Shown: piece by piece, positions 22,191 to 31,590 of the stretch
Layout: the number at the start of each line of letters is the position of its first letter
Numbering within the stretch: position 1 is the first letter of the stretch
Source: Symmetrospora coprosmae
Lineage: Eukaryota > Basidiomycota > Cystobasidiomycetes > Symmetrosporaceae
Reading direction: 5' to 3'
Length of the DNA: 64,000 nt
Assembly: GCA_008802785.1 (NCBI GenBank)
Contig: VUYT01000006.1
Location: 744,001 to 808,000 of the forward strand
Position numbers and translations under genes: made by a program
The notes under the pieces: generated by a model
Database searches by the model: none
What the model saw: the letters and a program-made list of their open reading frames with translations, nothing else
Told to the model about the DNA's origin: nothing

Positions 22191-22568
22191 GTTGACGCGC
22201 GTCTTCAGCACGGCTGCAGAGTGCTACAGTGGCTTGCACGATGTCTGTCTGTCTCTCGTCTGCTCTACTGGGGCTGCTGTGTGCGCAGTGCTGTGTCTCC
22301 CTCCGCTACGCTGCTCTGGTCTGGCTGGGACGGACGGACGCGGACGCGCTGCCAGGGATGAGACAAGGCGGTGGGTGCTGGATGCTGGATGAGGTGCTTG
22401 ATTGTGCTCTATCCGACGCTGCTCGTCGGTCAATCCTGCGACGTCGTTGGATGGAATTGGCAGGAGGTTGACCCCCTCGAGCGTGTCGCACTCTACGCGT
22501 CGCCTCTGGCCGCCACAACAGTTTCCGCAGTATAACAACAACATCCCTCACAACCACATACCACGCGC
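22191..22568. other. Intergenic region between NSE4 and SSN3
   Basis: About 380 bases between the 5' end of NSE4 and the 3' end of SSN3, both on the minus strand. It serves as NSE4 promoter and SSN3 terminator region. Nothing specific was recognised. Confidence 0.5.
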
Positions 22569-24150
22569 TCAATGCCCTAGACGCGGCCTCTTCCTCGACG
22601 CATCCGCTCCTGCTGCTCCCGCTCCCGAAGGCGGTCCTCCCGCAGCCTGCCCGACGTGCCCAGCATGGCTATGCGCGTGTGCGGCTGGGCCACTGCCAGG
22701 GTTGAAGGCGCTGTTGGGGGCGCGAAGGAGACCAGCACTCGCAGCTGACGCGGCATGCGAGCGGAGGTTGGCAGCTGCCAGGTGCGCGTGTGCAGCAGCT
22801 GCTGCTGTCAGCTTGGGGTCGCTGTCATCGTGAGTCACTGCAACACAAGACCGAATCAGCATCGCGGCGGACTCCGACTCGTTTCATGCAACGCCAGCGC
22901 ACCTCTCCGCATTGGGTAGCTCCCTCGCACCCAGGAGTTTCGACAGTCCTGCACTTTTGGCTCCTCGGACCACCAGTGATGGGCCAACGCCTTTCTAGCA
23001 GTAATGCGCGTGTTTGGGTCGTAGTTGAGCAACAGGCTGAGCAGGTCAAAGCCTGCCGAGTTGTAGCCTGGATGTCCGACGTGGCCCTGGCCGTGGCTGC
23101 CCATGGTCGGGGCGCGCTCGACATACCAGTTGAAGAGCTTGTTGGTCGGGTAGTTGGGCAGTGTCGATAGAGACGGCGCGTCGGGGAGCGCCATGATGCT
23201 CGGGTAGCGCGCCTTGGTGGGAGTACCCAGAATCTCAAAGATCTTCTGCAGCTGGTCTCGCTGGAAGGGAACACCTCCGAGCTTCTTGGCTGGCCCGCCT
23301 GCGGCCCCTCCCGCCGCGCTGCCCCCAGCTGGCTCGGGCTTTGCCTCCTCGCCTTTGAACATAGGGCGATTCGCAATGAGCTCGCCGAAGATGCAGCCCA
23401 CGCTCCATACGTCGACGGACGGCGTGTAGTGCCGTGCGCCGAGGAGGAGGTCCGGCGGGCGGTACCAGATGGTGACGACGACCTTGTCGCTCGTATAGAG
23501 CGACTGCAGCGGCGAGTGGTAGATGCGCGCCAGGCCGAGATCGCCAATCTTGACGGTCCCATCGGCCGTGACGAGGATGTTGGCCGGCTTGAGATCGCGG
23601 TGGATCACCCAGTTGTCGTGCAGGTACACTAGCCCGTTTAGCAGCTGCCACAGCAGCGACTTGAGCGTAGTCAGCGCGATAGAGGTCCGCGTCGTGCTGT
23701 GCTGGTGGATGATCTGCAGGAAGTCATGCTCGCTGTACTCAAATACCATGAAGATGGCGCGGTCCTCGAGCATGACCTCCGACAAGGCCGTGACATTCTC
23801 GTGCGAGATCTCGCGGTTGAGCTGCGCGGAGGCGGGGAAGTCCTTCAGCTCCGGACCCGCTCTATGTTAGGCGCCCGGCGCACCATGATCTCGCGACACG
23901 CGCTCTGCGAAATGCCGGAATATACGGGGCCATTCGCGTCGCCTTCTTTGTCCGGCTTGAACTTCTTGATGGCGACGAGCTCCCCCGCCCGCTCCGCCGG
24001 CAGCTTGACAGCCGCCTTGTACACGCGCCCATAAGTCCCAGAAGCGAGGAAGCCCATGATGGCGTATTTTTCGGTGACCAGCTGCCGCGATGCATCTTTG
24101 CGGCTGCGGTACAGGCGCATCGGCGAGGTCGGGCGTTGGGGCAGCATCAT
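22569..24150 (-). CDS. SSN3: Mediator kinase CDK8/Ssn3 (Srb10)
   Basis: Three exons on the minus strand, 24150-23884, 23821-22903 and 22837-22569, giving 484 residues. This is the cyclin C-dependent kinase of the Mediator CDK module, which phosphorylates the Pol II CTD and transcription factors in the nucleus. Seen in order: GFLASGTYGRVYKA (P-loop), VAIKKFKPDKEG, the CDK8-specific cyclin-binding helix SQSACREIM, MVFEYSEHDFLQII, VIHRDLKPANILV (catalytic loop), IGDLGLARIY (DLG in place of DFG), WYRPPDLLLGARHY, SVDVWSVGCIFGELI, and the C-terminal YPMRRVTHDDSDPKL. The tail is Ala/His/Gly-rich. The first intron is best read as 62 nt (acceptor before LNREISHENV), because a shorter acceptor would insert a foreign KDFPASAQ stretch. 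The APE motif reads PPD here, with a conservative Glu-to-Asp change. Confidence 0.93.
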
Positions 24151-24977
24151 CGTTTGCCGGCCCCGCCGAGGGATCCCCTCGACTCGGCCCAGGCGATTCT
24201 CAACTTGGATGCAGGGGCGCAGCGACTCGCGCGTGCATCTCGGGGCGGAGGATCACGGACGATGCGGTCTTCCTGTGTGCGCGCTCTTTAGAGTTGATGT
24301 TGTGATATGCGAACAAGCTTGAAGAGGCTCTTCGGCCTTCAGCCGTAGCGGGCCCCGAGCTCCGAGGTCGCAAAGCCGTCGAGACGGTCCTTCTCTTGCC
24401 ATCATCATGCTTCAGGGGGGGACGATGGGTCACACATGCTGCGAAGACGCGAACGGCAGTCTTAACGTTACTCACTTTACCGGCGCTCGCGAAAAACCGC
24501 AGCCAGACCTCCAGTTGAGGCCCGAGAATCCGGGTCCGTTATGCATATGCACCGTCAGCGACGCTGTCATATGGCTCAGTCAAGGGTTTCTGGACGCCTG
24601 TCACGACCAGGATATACTCGAGCACTGTTGCGGTCATCAATGATGTGCGACCAGCGAATGGTGCAGCAGACCGGCTTCGACGAGGTGAGTGCGGCTCTCC
24701 GGATCCGTTAAGGCGATATCACGGCCCCTGGCTCCTGAGCACCACCTGCAAGCCAAGCAGCTGCTCTTCAATGCACGTTTCGACATGCCTTTCACCTCCT
24801 CCAAGCAGCATGAGCTTCTGGCAGGCCCCTTGCTCGTGGGAAATCCAGACCACACCGCCTTCGAGTCGGGCTGGTACTGCCATCATGCAACCGTTGCTTG
24901 CTCTTTGCTCCTCCATTCTCAGTGCGGCACATACACTCTCCTCCTACCTACATCGTCAACTCCCGTAAAGTCGCGCA
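24151..24977. other. Divergent intergenic region
   Basis: About 830 bases between SSN3 (minus) and the NPF-repeat gene (plus). Several short open frames occur on both strands, but none shows a family motif or splice continuity. It presumably contains both promoters. Confidence 0.5.
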
Positions 24978-25702
24978 ATGAACCCCTCGAACAGTACCAA
25001 TCCCTTTAGGCGCTGTCCCACAAACCCTCCCGTCACCCCCGACACTAACCCTTTCAGGAGGTCAAACACAGCGGATGTCAGTTCCCTCTCTCCAACCCGG
25101 TTGCCTACACGCTCGCAGACAACCGGAACCATCGGTAGCTCTTCCACCAACCCGTTCAGACAAGCTGGCGCGGATGCAGCACTCCCTGCGGCGTCCGCTT
25201 CGAGACGGTCTTCAGCGGATGGCACCGAGCGTAAGGAGCATTGGAGCGACAAGGATCCGGTGGCTCTTGTTCACTATCTCTACGAGAGGTTCGCCCTTCC
25301 TCTGGAGATTGAAAGTCTTGTCGTTTATAATTCGAACATGAATGGCAGTCGCATCACGGCCAAGGAAGACTTCTCAAAAAGTCGCCGCTACCAAGGGCTC
25401 ATGCGTCTCGCCAAAGGCTTTTACGACGTCGAACATGGGAGATACATAACAGGACAAGAGGCTCGGGCGTGCGCAGAGTCCTTCTGCTCATGGCTCACCC
25501 AAGTGAGCACGCGGAGCAGCGCGCTCATTCTAAATTTGCCATGGCGCCAATGCAGATTGTTCTGTCCGGACAGACCTTTATCCCTGGGCGAGGCTGCGAA
25601 AGGTCTAAGACTGTCAAGGCAAGCTTGAGAGAGATCGAAGGCGGCGTGCAGCGCTTCGCTCGGATGTACAACAACGAGAGGCGCGGATTCCAGTCACGCT
25701 GA
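24978..25702 (+). CDS. Small unknown protein with Asn-Pro-Phe repeats
   Basis: Two exons, 24978-25502 and 25556-25702, joined in phase 0 across a 53-nt intron, giving 223 residues. The first 60 residues contain three NPF motifs in near-repeats (STNPFRRC, DTNPFRRS, STNPFRQA). NPF is the canonical ligand of EH domains (Eps15/Ede1/Pan1/End3), so a link to endocytic adaptors is possible but is only an inference from the motif. The rest is a globular-looking domain with YERFALPLEIESLVVYN, SRRYQGLMRLAKGFYDVEHG and LREIEGGVQRFARMYNNERR. No recognised family. No signal peptide or membrane segment. Confidence 0.62.
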
Positions 25703-26072
25703 GCAGGCTGGCGCTGGATCCCTGCAAAGCCAGGAAGAGAGCTGCCGATGGCCGACATTGTTCGCATTTTATCTGCATGAACGTCCTGAACCAGACCAGA
25801 AAGACAGTCCGTCAGCGATCTGACGAAGGACGATTGAAGCAAGTAGCCCCTGTTGATCATTGTGCGACCGAGGTACCTCCGTTCCTCTGCGCTCCTCTGG
25901 ATCGTAGACTGATATCCTGACGAAGCTGTGAGCGTTGACCCTTTGTGCGTGGGAGACGAGTCGCCTCTTGACTTCTGGGCACCTCTTTTGGCATCACTCC
26001 ACTCTACTTCGCAATTCTACGCCTGCTTCGCCATAACAAACCACAGGCAAGAACACCGCTAGAGTTTCGAAT
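25703..26072. other. Intergenic region
   Basis: About 370 bases. No gene or repeat recognised. Confidence 0.45.
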
Positions 26073-27200
26073 ATGTCGACACGCCAAAAGTCGTTCCTCG
26101 TCGATCCCAGTCGTATCTGTCCGGTGCACGTCAAGCAGTATCTCAAACGCAACCAAAAGTCCACCCCTCGCGTGGTTGACGTCACGCTTCCAATGCCTCG
26201 CTATGTGTTCCCTGCTATAGCGCCAAACAAGCGCCAACTCAAGGCAACTCAATTTCATCCTCAATAAGCTCCTGACTGCGTGGCAGAGGTACAAAGACGA
26301 CCCGCGAGCTGCGGGCAATAGTCGAAAGATCTGGTGGGCCTACATAGACCGCGCCCTGGAAGATACATACTGCTCTAAGCCTCGGCTAAAGCGTCTAGGC
26401 TGAGCATACCGGCAGCAATATCGCGAGGAGCGGGCGCAGCTTCTCGAGGACATGGAAAAGACTGCCGACGATGAGAAGCAGATTCACCAACGCTGGAAAC
26501 AGGCCAGCGATACGACTTACCGGCTGAAAGTCTACATTGACTGCATCAAACGATGGCTTGACGCGGCACAGCCTGGCTTTGGTCCACTAGCTACTCCTCG
26601 TATCTCGTCACGTCCTGACCTACATCGATCAATCGCCGCTCGCGACAAAGACTTCCAAGACAAGGTTCCACTCAAACTCCTAAACCACAATGCAAGCGAA
26701 CCTTCAGTGTTGCTCAGGTTGCTCTATCTATTCTACGGTGACCTTCTGGAGATCGATGCTCTGCTGAAGGTCACAAACTCGAAAGCAGGCCCCCTGTTCA
26801 ACAGAAACCCGGGTGTTGACTACGATGACACGCATACCTTCAAGACTTTGGAAAAGAAGGCCAAGGCGTTGGAGATCCCTGTCCACGTCCCGCCTGGAAA
26901 AGTACACGAATCACTTTGGAATGCCCGAAAAGCTCGGAAGGACTGGATCGCCTTTTTGACAAGCTTACAAGAGGTGCGTCTGCTTGGGTTTTGACGTTAA
27001 TTCTATCCTCCCTCTCTGCTGGAGCTGAATCGACCGATACGTCACGCCGGTAGATTTTCGTACCAGGCAAGCCAGCGCTGCGAGGCGGACGACCACACAC
27101 AGGAAAGGCTCTAGCAGCTTCGGCGGCCAAACATGCCTTTCTGGAAAGGCTCAAGGTCGAAGGCATATTCAGCCTTTACATGAGACTAATGATCAACTGA
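26073..27200 (+). pseudogene. Degenerate unknown gene with frame lesions
   Basis: The region from an ATG at 26073 reads MSTRQKSFLVDPSRICPVHV and stays open to about 26265. Coding character then continues in another frame from about 26240 (LNFILNKLLTAWQRYKDD, SRKIWWAYIDRALED) to a TGA at 26401-26403. The same frame resumes immediately (AYRQQYREERAQLLEDMEKT) and runs to 26973. A good 80-nt intron (26974-27053) joins to a last exon ending at 27200 (IFVPGKPALRGGRPHTGKAL). No splice choice that I found repairs both the frame change near 26240-26265 and the TGA. This looks like a decayed gene or one with base-call errors. Charged helices, no recognised family. The intron position and the W..FLTSLQE / IFVPG context loosely resemble the end of the neighbouring NPF-repeat gene. 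Confidence 0.45.
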
Positions 27201-27422
27201 CAGGTAGCGTCCCAATCCTTGCCACCAAGTCTTTGAGTCGCAGACGTCCAGCCTGCCGTGCGCAGCCACCCCTAGTTCCTTCGGGAGTTCAAGGCAGGAG
27301 GGCTGGTCCCACCCTCCTGAGCCACCGGATCCGTAGCTGCTTTCATTTACATCGTACCGCACACGCTTGACATGTTCATACTACCTCGAATACCAATGAG
27401 ACGAGATCTGTACACTTGCTTC

Positions 27423-28185
27423 CTACAAGTCGCTCTTGCCGGATCCGCCAGCTGCCTTCGGCAGAGAAGGCGCTGCGAACTTCTGCAGCTCCTCGAGACT
27501 GACCGTGTTCTGCGCATTTCACAAATGAGTCAGCCCTCTATCTTTAACTCGTAGTTGATGAAGGTCAGACCTACCAGAGCGGCTTTGTGGGTCGCCTCGA
27601 GGAGGATCTTTGGGACGATGGCGTCTCCGTACCGCTCGCGCGCATCGAAAGCTTCTTTCCACCGGCCAGCGCACAGGCACCACTTGCACCCGCCTTTGAG
27701 GCCAGGGAAGACACTCTTCTGCCCGCCTGAACCGCCGAACATGGTTGCGCTCTCTCGAAGTTCGTTGCCCCGCTCGGCGCTGAACTTCAGAAACTCATCG
27801 CTGACAATTGCGGCGACTGGTCATAAGCAGGGAGGTCAGAATTTAGAAGGATGAGCTGCCATTGCTCGTATTGAGGACAGCTTGCCGGTGTGATCGCCAT
27901 GGTCGAGCCGGGAGGAGTCACAGTAGCCTGTTCTCAGGAAACCCGAAACGGGATCAGTGGAGCACTGGCGGGCATCAGGACCGCGCGTCAGTGCCATACG
28001 TGTGAAGCAACACAGGCCGAAGGGCTGTGTCATAGACCACTCACGACTTGCAGCTCGCCGCCGAGAACTGCGCGGTCGAGAGAAGGTGCACCGCTTGGGT
28101 CAGTCGGTCCTTGGCGTCTCTACTGTATGCGCTCGCACCCACCGTTGACGCGGGGTGCGACGTGGTTTGCGATGCTGTTCTGCAT
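27423..28185 (-). CDS. DUF2237 family protein with a GC-AG intron
   Basis: Five exons on the minus strand: 28185-28143, 28067-28045, 27964-27886, 27816-27575, 27509-27423, giving 157 residues. The family signature is complete: VLGGELQVCSTDPVSGFLRT, GYCDSSRLDHGDHTVAA, VSDEFLKFSAERGNELRE, FPGLKGGCKWCLCAGRWKEA, KILLEATHKAALNTVSLEEL. DUF2237 proteins occur in bacteria and fungi; their biochemical function is not established. Conserved Cys residues (CSTDP, CKWCLC) could bind metal or form disulfides, which is inference. The third intron (27885-27817) starts with GC rather than GT (ACCG|GCAAGC ... CCAG). It is required to keep the conserved GDHTVAAIVSDEF motif in frame. The start is divergent from PIL1, 275 bases away. 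Confidence 0.85.
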
Positions 28186-28200
28186 TGTGTCAGCGTCTGT

Positions 28201-28230
28201 GATGCGATGCGATGCGATGCGATGCGATGC
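28201..28230. repeat. (GATGC)6 pentanucleotide array
   Basis: Six perfect tandem GATGC units, 15 bases upstream of the minus-strand DUF2237 start and in the shared promoter with PIL1. Confidence 0.95.
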
Positions 28231-28360
28231 TGTGCCTGTGCCGAGGGATGTGTGTCAGTTGTGCGGAGAAGCTCCGTCCGCCCTTTGCGATGATGTCAGC
28301 AGCGGAGCGGGGCTGTGCCTGGAACGGCGAACAAGGACGACGGAGCCCAACAACGCACCT

Positions 28361-28394
28361 CTCTCCTCTCCTCTCCTCTCCTCTCCTCTCCTCT
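28361..28394. repeat. (CTCTC)n pyrimidine-rich pentanucleotide tract
   Basis: Nearly seven tandem CTCTC units about 65 bases upstream of the PIL1 start, in the shared divergent promoter. Confidence 0.9.
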
Positions 28395-28460
28395 GCTCCG
28401 CTACCATCACATATCAAACACACAGGCAGGCAGACAGTGATCCAGCAGCCAGCTAAAGCC

Positions 28461-30413
28461 ATGACACGACACTCTGCCCAGGACGCAACAGCAACAACCG
28501 CAGCTCCAGGAGCGTCGAGCTCTGGAGGAGCATCATTCTTCAGCAAGCTGCGCACACAGGCAGAAGCAGCCATCTCGCGAGTACCACAGCTGGACGAGCT
28601 GCAGCACAGCATACGCCAGACGGCCGTCTCTGCCAACCCGAGGCAGTCGCAGCACACGGTGAGCCGCGCCCCATTCTGGTGGTCCGTGCTTGACGCCAAG
28701 GCACGGACACGTCATTCGCAGCAGTTAAACAGCACAGCTGATGCATTTGTCATTTCCTCTTGTCCTACGGATGCGTTCTCACACTTTGCTGTTGCAACCG
28801 CGTGCCCGCCGCCGCCCCGTCCGTGCCACCTTCCCAGGTCAAGATCCAGTTGGCCGTCAAGGGCGCAAAGGGCGTCATCATTGACCATGATGCCGTCGCC
28901 CGCGAGACAAAGAGCTACTCGAAGAACATCCTCGATCTGGTCCGCCTGGAGAACCGCGCCACGGGTACCGACACTGCTGACCTGCAGGACGTCGGGGATC
29001 GCGCCGCGCTGCTCTTCTACAAGCAGGGAGAGGTGCGTGGCTGCGGCGTTACACAGTTGCCCTCACAGTCAGACCTTTGTACTGATGGGCACGTCTTCCT
29101 CCCTCTCTCTCTTATCGCAGCTCCACGCTGAGTACGCCCGCAAGCTCGAAGAGGCCCGCACCTCGCTCAAAGAAATCCGCAACTTCGAGGCGTCCCTGCA
29201 GCAACAGCGTGACCGGCGTGCGCAGCTCGAGAACCAGCTCGGCAAGCTCCGCACGTCGACCAAGCCGGACTCGCACTCGGAGGACCGCATTCTCGACATT
29301 GAGGAGGAGCTGCGCTCGCTCTCTGGCGCTGGGACGCCCCTCGCAGCCGCCGAGAACAAGGTCAACGCGCTCAAGCGCGAGAAGCTCAAGCAGAGCTTTG
29401 ACATCCACTTCACGGCCATGCAGGAGCTCGGCGAGAAGCTCAGCATCATCTCTGGGTACGGCAAGGCGCTCCTCGAAGGGTGGAACACAAACGAGGCGAC
29501 GGCGGGCCACAGCGACTACGCCGACGGCGAGAGGACCGCTGCGGTGCGCACGGGCGTCGAGAACGCCCTCAGCGGCTGGAGTGCACACAAGGCCTACGTG
29601 CCCAAGCCCGACCTGAAGGTCCGCGGAGCAGCCGGAGACGCCGGGAGCATCGCACCGTCCTTCCACGAGTCGCACCAGGACGAGCTCTCGCGCATTCCCG
29701 TCGAGTCTGACCCGATTGCGACGCACAACGCCGCCTTTGACTCGTACTACGCCGCTCCGGACTCGCCGCTGCCGGCGACGGCTGGTGGCTCTGGTACTGC
29801 TGCTGGTACCGCCGCTGCTCCTCCCTCGCGCCAGCAGGCACCATCAATCCACTCAACGCACTCGGCCGGCTCGACAGGCGGCATGGCCATCCCGGGCGCA
29901 TTCGGCGACGATACGCACACATCTGCTTCCGGAGCCAATCCCTTCGCAGATCAGCTCAACAATGCGCCCGTCACCAACCTACCTCCTGCCACGACAACCG
30001 CGTCCACGTCGCCCGGCATGGGCGTGCACGCTGCCGCAGCTTCGCCCATCCCTCTCGAGAGCCAAGGTCCCGCTGGACCCTTTCCCACGGTTGCAGAGAC
30101 TGGCGCACCCATTGTCGGCACGGGCGGGCCGTCGTCTGGCGTCCTGCGCCCGCCCTCGCACCCGCCCACCTCTGGCTCGGCGGCGAGGAGCAAGGACGAG
30201 GAAGTGCGGGACGAAATCAACCAGCGATTCGAGGCGTACTCTGGGCACGGCAGCGCAGGTCAGCAGGGTCAGGAACAGCAGGCCCCGCTTGGAGGTGCAG
30301 ACCTTGACCGAGACTTTAGCATGCGCGGAAGGAGGGAGGGCGAGCAGCTGCCTGCGTACGGCATTGAGGGCGCAGATGGCTCGCGACCTGCCCCACCGGA
30401 GAAGCAGCTCTAA
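28461..30413 (+). CDS. PIL1: Eisosome core protein Pil1/Lsp1 family
   Basis: Three exons, 28461-28658, 28838-29032 and 29121-30413, giving 561 residues. Pil1-type proteins form curved BAR-domain filaments that shape eisosomes (plasma-membrane furrows) and respond to sphingolipid and TORC2/Pkh signalling. The BAR domain spans roughly residues 30-310: ASFFSKLRTQAEAAISRVPQ, VKIQLAVKGAKGVIIDHDAV, SKNILDLVRLENRATGTDTA, LHAEYARKLEEARTSLKEIR, then HFTAMQELGEKLSIISGYGK and LLEGWN. These are family hallmarks. The C-terminal ~250 residues are a Ser/Thr/Pro/Gly-rich tail, longer than in yeast, containing GANPFADQLNN and ending in PPEKQL. Start ATG follows AAAGCC. The promoter is shared with the divergent DUF2237 gene. 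Confidence 0.95.
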   Translation: MTRHSAQDATATTAAPGASSSGGASFFSKLRTQAEAAISRVPQLDELQHSIRQTAVSANPRQSQHTVSRAPFWWSVLDAKARTRHSQQLNSTADAFVISSCPTDAFSHFAVATACPPPPRPCHLPRSRSSWPSRAQRASSLTMMPSPARQRATRRTSSIWSAWRTAPRVPTLLTCRTSGIAPRCSSTSRERCVAAALHSCPHSQTFVLMGTSSSLSLLSQLHAEYARKLEEARTSLKEIRNFEASLQQQRDRRAQLENQLGKLRTSTKPDSHSEDRILDIEEELRSLSGAGTPLAAAENKVNALKREKLKQSFDIHFTAMQELGEKLSIISGYGKALLEGWNTNEATAGHSDYADGERTAAVRTGVENALSGWSAHKAYVPKPDLKVRGAAGDAGSIAPSFHESHQDELSRIPVESDPIATHNAAFDSYYAAPDSPLPATAGGSGTAAGTAAAPPSRQQAPSIHSTHSAGSTGGMAIPGAFGDDTHTSASGANPFADQLNNAPVTNLPPATTTASTSPGMGVHAAAASPIPLESQGPAGPFPTVAETGAPIVGTGGPSSGVLRPPSHPPTSGSAARSKDEEVRDEINQRFEAYSGHGSAGQQGQEQQAPLGGADLDRDFSMRGRREGEQLPAYGIEGADGSRPAPPEKQL

Positions 30414-31590
30414 GAGGCGATCTAGATGAGACACGCTCACACGCATACACGGAGAACGACTCTACACGATATCAGCAACCCCCCTTGTAGCGATAGTCGC
30501 AGTTCGTTTAGTCATGACGAGTGAAGTACTGCAGTGTCAGTCAGCACGGATGTGTCTTCGTGTGCAGATAGCGGAGTCAGTCAGCATGTTCGGCCATGGA
30601 TTGGAGCTCGCTTCGGCCGTTGATCCGGTCCATCCTGCATCCTCCCGGTCCCATGCATTGCATCTTGCTTTCGCTTCGTACTTCATGCAGCTGTACACTG
30701 CGGACTCGACGATGAGGTCTGTAGCGACGCGGACAGCAGCTTCGTTCTTCTCTCGCCCATTTGCAGAGCTGCGCATCGTTCGCTTGCAGCGCCAATCGCC
30801 TCCCGCCCGCACCGTCCAAGCCCCGGATAAGAGGCATGACCCTCGCGGAGCATGGATGACGTCCGCAGTTGACAGAGTCCGCAGCACGAGCACAGCGATG
30901 CTTGCTTGGACCCCTTCATGTCACCACACACGCGCTCGGATCCATGCCCTGTCACGCTAAGAGTCTGGACGGAGGTGTCGGCCTGGCGACCATATCATCG
31001 GAGACCACTTAAAATCCAGAGAGCCCGAACGAAGAGCGTCGAGCTACCCTCGTCAATCTCAATCCGAAGCTGCACGAGCATCGCATCGCATTGCATCGTC
31101 TGTCCTGACTTCGCTCTGAACCGTCTTGCAGCCTCCCCGTTCCACCCGACTGGGCCTCCCTCCCCCCTTTCATCCTGACAGCACGACGGAGATGCCTCTG
31201 CATCCGCGTCGAGAAGGTGCGCGAGCACGACCGAGCTAGCGCGACCAAGGACGACTGGCGTGGTCTTGACGACAGTGCTTGAGTGGGGGATCGGGCATCG
31301 GCTTCTGACGCCAGGAGGCCAATGCAAGCGCACCAAGGGGTTCGCGGACAGTGGCAGTGGGTCGGTCGGAGGGCGAATGCAACGACCACCTGGGAGGAAT
31401 GTCTCCTGCGGACGAAAGGGGAACCACGGTCTGAACGGTCTGAACGTGTTCGCTTGCTCCTCGCGCCTCTCTGTCCCTCTCTCTGCCTCTCTGCCTCTGC
31501 TTCTCCCTCTGCTTCTCTTTCCCGCTCCCCCTCTGCTTGATCCTGCGATCCCTTGACATCCTTCCCCGACAAAGTCGTCACTCGCCTAGC
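30414..31590. other. Intergenic region upstream of the MFS gene
   Basis: About 1.2 kb. It holds a GCATC-type tract at about 31079-31099 and a pyrimidine-rich stretch at about 31460-31550 (CTCTGCCTCTCTGCCTCTG-like) just before the permease start. No gene recognised. Confidence 0.55.

Noticed and set aside
23849-23883. A 35-nt first intron in SSN3
   Set aside because: It would keep frame but insert KDFPASAQ, which is foreign to the conserved REI...LNREISHENV region. The 62-nt intron ending at 23822 fits both length and family.
28201-28394. CRISPR-like or satellite array
   Set aside because: Units are directly adjacent 5-mers without spacers, so they are simple microsatellites in a eukaryotic promoter.
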